From assembly GCF_030815125.1 (NCBI RefSeq), contig NZ_JAUSWH010000016.1, forward strand, positions 62,001-126,000: a stretch of 64,000 bases of DNA. The letters run 5' to 3'. Below, piece after piece: positions 36,381-44,797 of this stretch (the stretch's first letter is position 1; each line of letters opens with the position of its first letter). The notes under the pieces were generated by a model. That model ran no database searches and was not told the origin of the DNA. It was given only the letters and a program-made list of their open reading frames with translations. The DNA is from Allorhizobium paknamense (GTDB lineage Bacteria > Pseudomonadota > Alphaproteobacteria > Rhizobiales > Rhizobiaceae). The translations under genes and the position numbers were made by a program.

Positions 36381-38174
36381 TCAAAAGTAGCGAACCTCTT
36401 CGGCCTTGGTGCTCAGCGGATCCTTGCCGCGTTTGCTGAGCCAGGAATAGACCGGCGGAACGCGATCGGCGATGGATTCCACATGGATATCGATCAGGCA
36501 GGGGCCTTGCGTATGGGCGAACGCCTCGGCCAGAGCCACGTCAAGCTCCTTTGCGTTCTTCGCCGTCCAGGCCTTCACGTCGAAGGCTTCCGCAATTGCC
36601 TGGCCTTTAGGCGGCATGAAGTCCACTCCGAAGCACTGATTATGGCCTTTCAGCCGATGTAGACCCTTGATCCAGCCGAAGGTGCCGTTGTTGAACAGCA
36701 GCAGAATGGCGGGCACCTGCAGGCGCACAAGCGTTTCCAGTTCCCCGACGCTCATGCCGAAAGAACCATCTCCGAACATGCCAATCGGCCGGCGCTCCTT
36801 GTCGGCGAACCAGGCACCGACGGTGGCGGGCAAAGCCGAGCCAAGACCACCAAAGGCGCGCGGTATGGCAAAGCGCGTGCTCCGATCCCTGAGCTTCAGG
36901 AAGCGCGTCATATGCGGGGTAGGGGTGCCGGCATCGGAATAGATGTGCGCGGGCTTGCCATAGGCTTCCAATGCCTCGTTGAAGCAGCGCACCGCCCGTT
37001 CGGGGCGTAGCGGCGTTGACTCGGAATTGAGCAGCGCTTCCGCATTTTCCCAGAAATCGGCGCGCAGGCCGTTCAGTTCATCCACCCAGTCTTGCGTGCG
37101 GGCCGCATTGCTATCCTCCGGCGCCATGGCGATCAGTTTTTCCAGAACCAGCCGCGCATCGCCCTGCACGGACACAACGTTCTCGTAATTGTTGGCCATG
37201 ATCTCCGGGTCGATGTCGATTTGCGCCACCCGCTTGTTCAGCGTGATCTTCGGGAAGGTCCAGCCGATGGTGACCACGCTGCCCATTCGAGAGCCGACGA
37301 AGAGAACGAAATCGGCATGTTCCAGCGCCCAGTTGGCGTGCGGATGGAAGCCGTTGTCGCCGATGACGCCGACAGCAAGTCTGTGGTCGTCCGGCATCGT
37401 ACCCTGGCCGGTCATCGTGGTGCAGACCGGAATATTCAGCTTTTCCGCCAAAGCCGTGACTTCCGGTCCGGCGCAGGATCGGTTGACGCCACCGCCGGAG
37501 ACGATCAACGGTCGCTTCGAGGATGTCAGGAGATCCAGAACGGTCTCCAGCTTTCCCGGAGCCGGAAGCGTCGGATAGGCCGGGAACTGTTTGCACTCGG
37601 CCTCGACGTGCAGCGAAACGCGGGCAGGATCGACTTCGGCCAGCAGCATGTCTTCCGGGATCTGTAGATGCACGGCACCTGGCTTCCCGGAGCAGGCAAC
37701 GCGGAAGGCGCGGCGGATGATTTCCGGCAGCTTTTCAGCGCTTTTCACCTGCACGGACATTTTGGTAATGGGGTCGAACAGGCGGGCGCAATCGAGTTCC
37801 GTCAGCACGCCGCGTCCTTCGCCGGGCAGCGGAATGTCAATGGTCAGCAGGATGACGGGCACGGAGGAGGAGTTGGACTCAGCCACCGGCGGCAGGGAAT
37901 ACATGGCACCGGCGCCCGATGGGCATTCGAACACCCCTGGTTTGCGGGTGAAGCGGCCATAGGCGTCTGCCATGTAACCCGCAGAGCGCTCGTCACGCGC
38001 CATGACGTGGCGGATCTTGCCCTCGTTCTCTTGCAGGGCTTCGTAGAATGGAACGTTGGTATCACCCGGTACGCCGAAAATCACTTCGACGCCGTAGCCA
38101 ATCAACATGTCGACAAGGATATCTGCACCGCGCACGGCAATCTCCTGGTTATGTGAGTTGAGAATGTCACGCAA
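36381..38174 (-). CDS. thiamine-diphosphate-dependent enzyme (acetolactate synthase/2-oxo-acid decarboxylase family)
   Basis: A 597-residue protein with the three-part fold of ThDP enzymes. The N-terminal PYR domain has GVPGDTNVPF and the activating Glu62 in RDERSAGYMADAYGR. A central nucleotide-binding-like domain follows (about 200-340). The C-terminal PP domain has GDGSFGMSVGELETL, the diphosphate/Mg motif ending at NN. Length and layout match large subunits of acetolactate synthase, oxalyl-CoA decarboxylase and benzoylformate decarboxylase. The substrate cannot be assigned from motifs. It is the last gene of a six-gene minus-strand operon, 78 nt after a FAD amino-acid dehydrogenase, so it plausibly acts on the 2-oxo acid made by that enzyme. 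Confidence 0.88.
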   Translation of the reverse strand: MRDILNSHNQEIAVRGADILVDMLIGYGVEVIFGVPGDTNVPFYEALQENEGKIRHVMARDERSAGYMADAYGRFTRKPGVFECPSGAGAMYSLPPVAESNSSSVPVILLTIDIPLPGEGRGVLTELDCARLFDPITKMSVQVKSAEKLPEIIRRAFRVACSGKPGAVHLQIPEDMLLAEVDPARVSLHVEAECKQFPAYPTLPAPGKLETVLDLLTSSKRPLIVSGGGVNRSCAGPEVTALAEKLNIPVCTTMTGQGTMPDDHRLAVGVIGDNGFHPHANWALEHADFVLFVGSRMGSVVTIGWTFPKITLNKRVAQIDIDPEIMANNYENVVSVQGDARLVLEKLIAMAPEDSNAARTQDWVDELNGLRADFWENAEALLNSESTPLRPERAVRCFNEALEAYGKPAHIYSDAGTPTPHMTRFLKLRDRSTRFAIPRAFGGLGSALPATVGAWFADKERRPIGMFGDGSFGMSVGELETLVRLQVPAILLLFNNGTFGWIKGLHRLKGHNQCFGVDFMPPKGQAIAEAFDVKAWTAKNAKELDVALAEAFAHTQGPCLIDIHVESIADRVPPVYSWLSKRGKDPLSTKAEEVRYF

Positions 38175-38252
38175 TGTGACAATGAGTTTGGGCTGAGCCT
38201 TCGATGGACAGAACCGGCAAAATTTTTCTCCGCCCGGGTCCGCAATCTGTCA

Positions 38253-39506
38253 TCACCGGAAGCGCTGCGGTAAAAAGGGTTCAAGATCGCGTTCCGGGGG
38301 CTTGTCGCTCACGAGATCCGCAGCGAGCCTTCCGGAGATCGGGCCTGAGGCAAAGCCGACATGACCGTGGCCAAAGGCGTAGATCACGTCTTTCGAGCAG
38401 GATGCCCTGCCAATCACCGGCCGGCCATCTGGTGTGGAGGGACGATGCCCCATCCAGCGATCGACCGGGATATCACGGGTTTCCGGTAAGCCGGCATAGG
38501 TTTTGCGTGCATGATCGAGAAGGATATCGACACGCTTCCAGTTGGGCGGGGTATCCAGGGTTGCCAGTTCCACCTGCCCGGAAAGACGAAGACCGTGGGC
38601 CGTCGGCGTGTTGGCCATCTTGCCGTCGCTTGGCATGACAGGGTGCTTGGGCCCATTGACCGGTGCAGCGATCACGCCGTGATAGCCGCGTTCGGATTCC
38701 AGTGGAATGCGGTCTCCGGCCAACCGTGCCAACGCTTTCGACCAGACTCCGGCCGTGACCACGGTGCACTCACAGACAATTTCTCCCTGGTCGGTCTCGA
38801 CCGCTTCCAGTCTTTCGCTTTTGAGGCGGAAGCTTGTGGCCTTTGTCCTGATGAGGCGGGCGCCATGTTTGACCGCTTCCGAGACAAGGGCAGACACATA
38901 GAGGCCTGGATCGGTGCAATGGGCACCGGCCTCGGCCAGTATACCGAAGCGATAATGAGTGGACAGCGCAGGCTCGCGGGTCCGCAGGCTCTGTTCATCC
39001 AACTCCTGCCATTCGAGCCCCGTGATCCGACGCAAATGCCAGGCGAGTTTCTCCGCCTCGAAGGCTGAGCGATCGGGATAGGCATAAAGCAGCCCCTCGC
39101 GTCTTATAAGCTGCGGAGTTCCAATACTCTTTGCGAGCGCTATGTGTCTTTCCGGGCTGTCCTTCAAGATCGTGGCGAGCGCCTTGGCCGTTTTTTCGAC
39201 GCGTGGCAAGGTTGCACCGGCGAGCAGGAACCGGCTCAGCCACGGAAGAAGCTGGAAGATATTCGCCCAGCGGATGACGAGCGGGCCATTTGGATTGAGA
39301 AGATAACCCGGAACCTGTTTCCAAAGACCCGGCATGGACATGGGAACGACGGAAGCAGGGCTGATCCAGCATCCATGGCCATAGCTCGCGGCCTGTCGCC
39401 CGCCCGGTTCACCCGGTTCGATAATCGTGACCTGATGGCCATCGCCCAGCAGTTCGAGAGCGGTACACGCTCCAACAATGCCGGCACCTATGACTGTAAC
39501 ATGCAT
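38253..39506 (-). CDS. DadA-like FAD-dependent D-amino-acid dehydrogenase
   Basis: Oxidatively deaminates an amino acid, probably a D-amino acid, to the 2-oxo acid. The 417-residue product opens with the dinucleotide-binding loop VTVIGAGIVGACTALELL and then GGRQAASYGHGCW, typical of the DAO/DadA family. Near the C-terminus WMGHRPSTPDGRPVIG and FGHGHVGFASGP complete the FAD site. I chose the ATG at 39506 (MHVTVIG) because it places the Rossmann motif at the N-terminus; an upstream in-frame ATG would add 14 unneeded residues. It is co-oriented with the ABC transporter, racemase-family and ThDP genes. The exact substrate is unknown. Confidence 0.88.
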   Translation of the reverse strand: MHVTVIGAGIVGACTALELLGDGHQVTIIEPGEPGGRQAASYGHGCWISPASVVPMSMPGLWKQVPGYLLNPNGPLVIRWANIFQLLPWLSRFLLAGATLPRVEKTAKALATILKDSPERHIALAKSIGTPQLIRREGLLYAYPDRSAFEAEKLAWHLRRITGLEWQELDEQSLRTREPALSTHYRFGILAEAGAHCTDPGLYVSALVSEAVKHGARLIRTKATSFRLKSERLEAVETDQGEIVCECTVVTAGVWSKALARLAGDRIPLESERGYHGVIAAPVNGPKHPVMPSDGKMANTPTAHGLRLSGQVELATLDTPPNWKRVDILLDHARKTYAGLPETRDIPVDRWMGHRPSTPDGRPVIGRASCSKDVIYAFGHGHVGFASGPISGRLAADLVSDKPPERDLEPFLPQRFR

Positions 39507-39651
39507 GTGTGGCCCCTTATCAAGTGCCATTCGTTTACGAGCAGGCAATGCATCTCCCGCGTCCGGTCAGCGACAGGACGAGATGGAGACGCAGCCGTGT
39601 TGTGTGTCGTCGGGAGGCGAACCGTAGGAGGCACGCATCCCGATCCGGTGT

Positions 39652-40422
39652 TTAGTTCAAGCCACCGTGGAAATGACTGAGAAAGGCCTGGGTTGCAGGC
39701 TCTTTCGGGTGGTCGATCACCTGCCGGGCTTCCCCTTCTTCCACCACGCATCCATCACGCATGAAGATCACCCTGTCCGCCACATCTCTCGCAAAGGCCA
39801 TTTCGTGCGTGACCAGCAGCATTGTCATCCCTTCTGCTGCCAGCGAGCGGATGACGGACAGGACCTCTCCCACCAGTTCGGGATCGAGTGCCGATGTCGC
39901 TTCATCGAACAGCATGACCTCCGGTTTCATGGCCAAGGCACGTGCGATGGCGACACGTTGCTTCTGTCCGCCGGAAAGGCTGTCCGGATGCGCCGTTGCC
40001 TTGTCGGCAAGCCCGACTTTCGTAAGGAGGTCATGGGCAATGGCCTTTGCGTCAGCCTTCGGCGTGCGCAACACCGTCACAGGCCCCTCCATCACATTCT
40101 GCTCCACCGTCATGTGCGGAAACAGATTGAAGCTCTGGAATACCATCCCCGTGCGTGCGCGAAACGATGCCAGTTCCTTGTCGCCTGGCAAGTTGCGGGT
40201 TGTCGAGAAGTCGATGGCCTGGCTGCCGACCCGGATGAAACCCTTTTCCGGAACCGTCAGAAGATTGACACTGCGCAGCAGGGTCGACTTGCCGGAACCG
40301 CTCGGCCCGATGAGAGCAACAACATCACCTCTCTTCACATTGAGCGTGATGTCCTTGAGCACCGGGAAGTCGCCGAAAGACTTCTGGACACCGATCAGTT
40401 CAATCATGGTATCGTTGGTCAT
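39652..40422 (-). CDS. polar amino acid ABC transporter ATP-binding protein
   Basis: A 256-residue ATPase of the GlnQ/HisP class that drives import by the neighbouring permease. Visible motifs are Walker A (GPSGSGKST), the Q-loop ([10 protein letters not shown]), the signature LSGGQKQR, Walker B ([13 protein letters not shown]) and the switch His (LVTHEM). It starts 21 nt after the permease stop, supporting co-transcription. Specificity is set by the binding protein at the head of the operon. Confidence 0.95.
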   Translation of the reverse strand: MTNDTMIELIGVQKSFGDFPVLKDITLNVKRGDVVALIGPSGSGKSTLLRSVNLLTVPEKGFIRVGSQAIDFSTTRNLPGDKELASFRARTGMVFQSFNLFPHMTVEQNVMEGPVTVLRTPKADAKAIAHDLLTKVGLADKATAHPDSLSGGQKQRVAIARALAMKPEVMLFDEATSALDPELVGEVLSVIRSLAAEGMTMLLVTHEMAFARDVADRVIFMRDGCVVEEGEARQVIDHPKEPATQAFLSHFHGGLN

Positions 40423-40443
40423 GTGGTGAACTTCCGCGCGAGG

Positions 40444-41103
40444 TCAGTGGCCGCTGCGCGCTTCAAGCCGGTGGGCGAAGCGGGTCAGGGGGAACAGGAG
40501 AATGAAGTAGATGACCGCAATCATCGTATAGGTTTCCAGCGGTCGATAGCTGGAGGAGGTGATCAGCTGGCCTTGGTACAACAGGTCAGGCACCGCCAGG
40601 ACAGAGAGCAGAGAGGTGTTCTTCAACTGGAGTACCGTCTGGTTCATCAGCGGCGGAACCATACGACGAAACGCCTGCGGCAGAATGATCCGCGCCATTA
40701 GCTGATGCCTGCGCATGCCGAGTGCGCGCCCTGCATCCCACTGGCCGAGATCGACCGAAATGATGCCACCCCGGATGATTTCGCCGAAGAAGGAGCCGCC
40801 GTAGAGCGTTAGCGTCACGAAGGCCGCGGCGCCCGCCGACAGCTCGATCCCTGTCAGCATCGGCAGCGCGTAATAGCACCACACCAGTTGGACCAGCACC
40901 GGCGTGCAGCGAAAAATCTCGGTGAATCCGATGACGAGCGCATGAACAACACGAAGGCCGGATAGACGTGCAAATGCTATGAAGCAGCCGAGAGCCAGAC
41001 CCGACAAGGCCGTTCCGACCGTAAAGCCGATGGTGTAGAGAACACCGGTCCAGATCAGGCCCTTGTATTGAAGCAGGAACCCGAAGTCCCATTGATACTG
41101 CAT
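40444..41103 (-). CDS. polar amino acid ABC transporter permease
   Basis: A 219-residue inner-membrane protein of the HisM/GlnP family with about five membrane segments. The cytoplasmic EAA loop is clear (ALGMRRHQLMARIILPQAFR), as is the upstream FFGEIIRGGI segment that interacts with the ATPase. Only one permease gene is present, so a homodimeric channel is likely. It lies between the racemase-family gene and the ATPase gene in the same transcriptional direction. Confidence 0.95.
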   Translation of the reverse strand: MQYQWDFGFLLQYKGLIWTGVLYTIGFTVGTALSGLALGCFIAFARLSGLRVVHALVIGFTEIFRCTPVLVQLVWCYYALPMLTGIELSAGAAAFVTLTLYGGSFFGEIIRGGIISVDLGQWDAGRALGMRRHQLMARIILPQAFRRMVPPLMNQTVLQLKNTSLLSVLAVPDLLYQGQLITSSSYRPLETYTMIAVIYFILLFPLTRFAHRLEARSGH

Positions 41104-41134
41104 CGTTGAACCCCTTTTATTCTTGTATATGGCG

Positions 41135-41821
41135 TCAAACGTCGGGCTGGCTTGAATGCAGCCATTTGCCGAGAGTCAGAATATCGAAGACCGGAAGTCC
41201 GAACGTCCGGGAGATGCCCGAGGAGAATGGCGGCAGGTTCGTGCACTCGAAGACCAAGGCTCCGATATTGGAATGATGCTGAAGCAGATCCTCGACGGTC
41301 ATGGCCAATTCGTCCGCCAAAGCCTGTGCATTGTATTGCATACCCCCTTCGATCAAGCCGTGAAAAGCGCCTCCGCTCGGCAATCCCGCGATAGGCGGAA
41401 TGTCATTGACGCCGACCTCCTGGAAATGTCTCTCTGTCAAGGATGCCCGGTCATAGGTAATGACACCCACCGTTTTGCCCTTCGGCAGCGTCAGTGACAG
41501 TGACGGGATCTGCAGAAGGCTCGAGGTGGCGACCGGGACCGCCAAACGCGCGGAAAGCTGCGATTGGCGAAGTGCTAAAAATCCACATGAAGTGGTTAGC
41601 GCAAACGCACCTTCGGACACGAGTTCCTGCCCTGCTGCAATGAACGCCTCCAGCAGATCATCATCTTGTCCGGAGACCACCTTGCGGGCGACAGCGCCCT
41701 CTACCCGTTTGTAAAGCACGCGAAACGGCCAGCTTGCTGCATTACCAACGTCACCAACGGGACGCTCGAATGCCGTATCGAGCATCAAGATACCGAGCGG
41801 TCTTGTCATTTTTTCCACCAT
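41135..41821 (-). CDS. Asp/Glu/hydantoin racemase-family protein
   Basis: A 228-residue protein with the two-Cys signature of cofactor-independent racemases: TTSCGF in the first half and FECTNLPP in the second. These Cys residues normally act as the acid/base pair that removes and re-adds the alpha proton. It lies between the transporter binding-protein and permease genes, so it probably converts the imported amino acid (or a hydantoin or hydroxy-acid relative) to the enantiomer used by the downstream FAD dehydrogenase. Members of this superfamily also include maleate isomerases and decarboxylases, so racemase activity is an inference. Confidence 0.8.
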   Translation of the reverse strand: MVEKMTRPLGILMLDTAFERPVGDVGNAASWPFRVLYKRVEGAVARKVVSGQDDDLLEAFIAAGQELVSEGAFALTTSCGFLALRQSQLSARLAVPVATSSLLQIPSLSLTLPKGKTVGVITYDRASLTERHFQEVGVNDIPPIAGLPSGGAFHGLIEGGMQYNAQALADELAMTVEDLLQHHSNIGALVFECTNLPPFSSGISRTFGLPVFDILTLGKWLHSSQPDV

Positions 41822-41897
41822 GAGGAAGGACCGCCGCCCTATTTAATCTGCGGCTACGGTCGAAGACGGGTCGGGGTGATCACACCTCCCGCAGCAG

Positions 41898-42740
41898 TCA
41901 GAACTGGAGATCGGCAGGAATGTCCTGCTTCTGCACGCCGACCAGCGCCAGACTGGAGGTAATCCAATCGGTTACCACGCCAGAGGAACGATTATATTCC
42001 AGCCAGTTATCCACGAAGGTGCGGAAACGTGTGCTATCTTCGGCGCGCACGCCAGCGCAGGTGGGCTGTCGTACGATCGGCCCGGGTATAACGATCTTGC
42101 CGACATTCGGGTTTTTCTTGACCGTGACGAGAGACAGCATCGCCACTTGAATGACTGCATCAGCGCGACCGGACTGCACCGCAAGGGTTGCTTCATCCGG
42201 CGTCTTCAGTGCCACAAGCGTTGCCTTGGGCAGAATGCGGCGTGCAAAGAGATCGTGGGTAGAGCCGATATCGACGGCGATGCGGATTTCTGGTTTGTTC
42301 AACTCTTCCCACGTTTTCGGTTCGAGACCGGGTTTCGCGATGAGCGTAAAGGTGTTCTGCATGACGGGACGCGTGAATTCGACCACCAGCGCACGCGACG
42401 GCGTTGGGCTCAGGCCGAACATGATGTCGATCTTGTTCGACTGAAGGTCAAGGACGGCATTGCCCCAGGTGGTCTCGCTGATTTCCACCTCGGCTTCCAG
42501 CGACTTTGCGAGGTCACGGGCCATGCTCATACAAAAGCCGGTCCATTCGCCCGTTGCAATGTCCTTATGATAATAGGGTTCCGTTCCCACGATGCCCGCA
42601 ACACGCAGCTTTTTGGAGCTGCGGACTTTGTCGAAGGTTGAGCTTGTGGCCTGCTGGGCAATCGCCGGTGAGGCGAGAGCCGTCGCGGCAGCACCAGCGC
42701 TGGCAAGACCGAGAAAGCCTGCAAATTCACGTCTATTCAT
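41898..42740 (-). CDS. periplasmic amino acid-binding protein of ABC transporter
   Basis: A 280-residue solute-binding protein of family 3. The N-terminus (MNRREF, then a hydrophobic stretch to ASPAIAQQ) is a signal peptide with a twin-Arg-like RRxF motif, so Tat export is possible. The mature part has the usual LRVAGIVGTEPYY start, the GFCMSMARDLAKSLE segment and an IDIMFGLSPTPSRA ligand-site region. It is the first gene of the minus-strand operon and is divergent from a LysR regulator across a 200-bp gap, so it sets the transporter's substrate. The ligand is not identifiable from sequence. Confidence 0.92.
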   Translation of the reverse strand: MNRREFAGFLGLASAGAAATALASPAIAQQATSSTFDKVRSSKKLRVAGIVGTEPYYHKDIATGEWTGFCMSMARDLAKSLEAEVEISETTWGNAVLDLQSNKIDIMFGLSPTPSRALVVEFTRPVMQNTFTLIAKPGLEPKTWEELNKPEIRIAVDIGSTHDLFARRILPKATLVALKTPDEATLAVQSGRADAVIQVAMLSLVTVKKNPNVGKIVIPGPIVRQPTCAGVRAEDSTRFRTFVDNWLEYNRSSGVVTDWITSSLALVGVQKQDIPADLQF

Positions 42741-42940
42741 GTCAAACCCCTCATTGTTTATTTATGTCTTCATGCGCTCAGATCCGCTGCGGGCTCCCAG
42801 TAGCCAGTGCGAATGCCGTGTCATATCGTCGTGCCCTTGTCAGAGCATTTATTATCAACAATCGATTGACCGGGGAAAGTTTGCTGCATCTTGCTGTCCG
42901 AGGGAAATTGCGAATACTCCGGCATGCATGAGTTTTTATC
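42741..42940. promoter_or_regulatory. Divergent promoter region between binding-protein operon and LysR gene
   Basis: 200 bases separate the two start codons, the usual place for a LysR operator controlling both. A short palindrome caatcgattg lies at 42859-42868 within an AT-richer stretch. No promoter boxes are clear enough to place. Confidence 0.4.
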
Positions 42941-43849
42941 ATGATGGGACGTTGCCCGATGCGCCGCTATCTGCCTTCACTTTCTGCCCTGCATGCTTTC
43001 GAGGCGGCTGCGCGCTACATGAACTTCACGCGAGCCGCCGACGATCTTGGATTGACGCAGAGCGGAATTAGCCGGCAGATCCGTAATCTCGAAGAGTTTC
43101 TTGGTGCGACGCTCTTCCATCGATCCGGCCCAAGGCTCGTGTTGACAGAGACTGGTGCCAATTACTACCGAAACCTCGCACTCACATTGGATCGGCTGGA
43201 AGAGATCTCCATCGATGCCGTGCGTGGACGGAGCGTAGACTCCTCACTGATGATCGGCACGCATCCGACGCTCGCCTCCCGCTGGCTGCCGGAGCGGCTT
43301 GGAGCTTTTATCGGTTCATACCCCGACATTCCGCTCGAGGTCATGCCGGCGATGCCATCGACAGATTTCGAGACAACACAGCTCGATGTCGCCATTCTGC
43401 GTGGTGTGGGAACCTGGCTTCACGCCCGTTCGATTGAACTGTTTCCCGAAGTGCTGGCGGTTGTCGCGTCCCCCGCGCTCATTCCCCCGGGCAGCAAGCT
43501 GGATCCATTGCAGTTCGCGGAGTTCCCCCTCTTGCAGAATGCCGGGCGTCCGAGCCTGTGGCTCAACTGGCTGCGGCTGGCGAAACTCTCCTACAGCGGT
43601 CGCATTCAGGGGACACGCTTTGCCCATCATGAAATGATCATCAATGCGGCGATCCACGGCCTTGGCCTCGCCGTCGTGCCGACCTTCTATATCCGGCAGG
43701 AGGTCGCGAATGGCCAGCTTCACATGCCCTTCGGCGAGCCGGTGCAGTCGGATGACTCCTATTATTTAGTCTATCCCGAGCGGAAATTTCATAATCCCAA
43801 TGTCATTGTCTTCCGTGACTGGCTGCTTCGTAGTCTTCGAAAAGCGTAG
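42941..43849 (+). CDS. LysR-family regulator (GcvA-like)
   Basis: A 302-residue regulator with an N-terminal winged helix-turn-helix (LSALHAFEAAARYMNFTRAA, then LTQSGISRQIRNLEE) and a C-terminal type 2 periplasmic-binding fold for the inducer. The N-terminal pattern resembles GcvA/AmpR regulators. Translation could start at 42941, 42944 or 42959; none has a strong ribosome binding site, and 42959 would best match the family length. Divergent placement from the transporter/racemase/dehydrogenase operon makes it the likely regulator of that operon. Confidence 0.93.
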   Translation: MMGRCPMRRYLPSLSALHAFEAAARYMNFTRAADDLGLTQSGISRQIRNLEEFLGATLFHRSGPRLVLTETGANYYRNLALTLDRLEEISIDAVRGRSVDSSLMIGTHPTLASRWLPERLGAFIGSYPDIPLEVMPAMPSTDFETTQLDVAILRGVGTWLHARSIELFPEVLAVVASPALIPPGSKLDPLQFAEFPLLQNAGRPSLWLNWLRLAKLSYSGRIQGTRFAHHEMIINAAIHGLGLAVVPTFYIRQEVANGQLHMPFGEPVQSDDSYYLVYPERKFHNPNVIVFRDWLLRSLRKA

Positions 43850-43961
43850 CAGAAATAGTGCAATAGTAAAGGCAGTTTGTGGACAGACGTTCGAAGCCCT
43901 CACATCAGGATTTTTTTTCATTTTTTCATTCGAGTGGCATCGAATTTATTGTTACTTGTGA

Positions 43962-44066
43962 ATAATTTTATCTTTAAATCGGAATCGATTTAAAGATAAA
44001 ATTATGCAGCGGATATAAAGCGCTACAGAGAACCTTTGTGCGCCATATATGGCGCACGGCGCTGTA
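43962..44066. repeat. Palindromic repeat element, copy A
   Basis: A 20-bp perfect inverted repeat with a 4-nt loop (arms 43962-43981 and 43986-44005) ends in ttatgcagc. It is followed by a hairpin with a perfect 20-bp palindrome at 44038-44057 (gtgcgccatatatggcgcac) flanked by gcgctacag/ctgtag. Both halves recur near 62788-62835 and 63119-63160, where insertions separate them. Confidence 0.75.
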
Positions 44067-44120
44067 GGCGGCTCCACGGTCTGAGCCGGTGGCAGTTATT
44101 GGCCCGGTTCCACCACCCCC

Positions 44121-44225
44121 GGGTTCACCGAGAATGCGGATGACACGCCGTTGTTGCTCGGTCAGATCATGGGCAGCCAGCATCGGCGAAATGGGTCATC
44201 ACGGCTTCGCGCGCCGCAGCCAATC
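44121..44225 (-). pseudogene. hpaR: hpaR (MarR-family repressor) remnant
   Basis: On the minus strand two adjacent frames give LAAAREAVMTHFA and then MLAAHDLTEQQRRVIRILGE. Together they match the N-terminal conserved segment of HpaR, the MarR-type repressor of the homoprotocatechuate operon. A frameshift separates them near 44183, and both ends run into palindromic repeats, so only about 35 codons remain. Its position, divergent from hpaF, is the expected one for hpaR. A functional repressor cannot be made from this copy; one could exist elsewhere in the genome. Confidence 0.7.
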
Positions 44226-44249
44226 CTGCAATGATTGGCTGCGGCGCGC
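44209..44249. repeat. Perfect 17-bp inverted repeat at the broken hpaR end
   Basis: Arms 44209-44225 (gcgcgccgcagccaatc) and 44233-44249 are exact reverse complements with a 7-nt loop. One arm is coding sequence of the hpaR remnant; the other is an inverted copy of it. Confidence 0.75.
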
Positions 44250-44283
44250 AGTTGAATAAAGTCACGCCCATACGTTTGGCCGC

Positions 44284-44318
44284 TTGACAAGCAGGTTAAT
44301 TAATTTAACATGTTAAAT
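44284..44318 (+). promoter_or_regulatory. hpaF promoter with palindromic operator
   Basis: A ttgaca -35 box (44284-44289), a 16-bp spacer and a taacat -10 box (44306-44311). The -10 box is buried in a perfect 16-bp palindrome at 44303-44318 (atttaacatgttaaat), the size and AT-rich form of a MarR-family operator. Repressor binding there would block transcription of hpaFEDGHI. Confidence 0.6.
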
Positions 44319-44337
44319 ATAAACGGCGGGAGGAGCC

Positions 44338-44730
44338 ATGCCGCATTTTACCTTCGATTATTCGGCCAATCTTGAGGGAGTGGTCGACATGAGGGCGCTT
44401 TCGCGCCTCATTCACGAGACGATGATGCAGACCGAACTGTTCGAGCTCGGTGCCGTCCGGGTGCGCGGTTTTCGTACCGACGTCTATGCCGTTGCCGACC
44501 TTTTGGCGGAAAACGCCTTCATCGACATGTCGTTGCGCATTGGCAAAGGCCGCAGCGACGCCGACAAGAAGCGGGTCGGCGAGACGATCTTTGCCGCCGT
44601 TTCCGCCTTCCTTTCCGAGCGCTTTGAGACGCCGCATTTCATGCTCTCGCTCGAAATCCGCGAGATCGACGCCGAGTTGAGCTGGAAGAAGAACGCCATT
44701 CACCCGAGGCTTCGCCAGAAAGCGATCTGA
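44338..44730 (+). CDS. hpaF: 5-carboxymethyl-2-hydroxymuconate isomerase
   Basis: Isomerises 5-carboxymethyl-2-hydroxymuconate in the homoprotocatechuate meta-cleavage pathway. The 130-residue product starts MPHFTFDYS, giving the N-terminal Pro that acts as the general base in this tautomerase-superfamily enzyme after Met removal. RVRGFRTDVYAVAD and FIDMSLRIGKGRS are conserved family segments, and the length is normal. A ggaggag ribosome binding site precedes the ATG. It is the first gene of the six-gene hpa operon, just downstream of the operator-bearing promoter. Confidence 0.94.
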   Translation: MPHFTFDYSANLEGVVDMRALSRLIHETMMQTELFELGAVRVRGFRTDVYAVADLLAENAFIDMSLRIGKGRSDADKKRVGETIFAAVSAFLSERFETPHFMLSLEIREIDAELSWKKNAIHPRLRQKAI

Positions 44731-44797
44731 CCTTTTCATCCCAACGGACATTGCGTCGCGACCGGAAAAGGCGCGGGCCATTTTCATGGAGAACATC

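Larger units (their letters stand above)
43850..44337. other. Intergenic region with repeats, hpaR remnant and hpa promoter
   Basis: 488 bases with no intact gene. In order they hold a 20-bp perfect inverted repeat (43962-44005), a 20-bp palindrome inside a larger hairpin (44021-44066), a decayed hpaR fragment (44121-44225), a 17-bp perfect palindrome pair (44209-44249) and the hpaF promoter with its operator (44284-44318). Confidence 0.8.

Noticed and set aside
36010..36662. Small plus-strand open frames around 36010-36228 and 36273-36662
   Set aside because: They consist of repeat sequence and of the antisense of the ThDP enzyme gene.
43962..44066. Palindromic repeats considered as a CRISPR array or attachment site
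   Set aside because: There are no regularly spaced direct repeats or spacers, no tRNA and no integrase nearby; the copies are dispersed intergenic elements.
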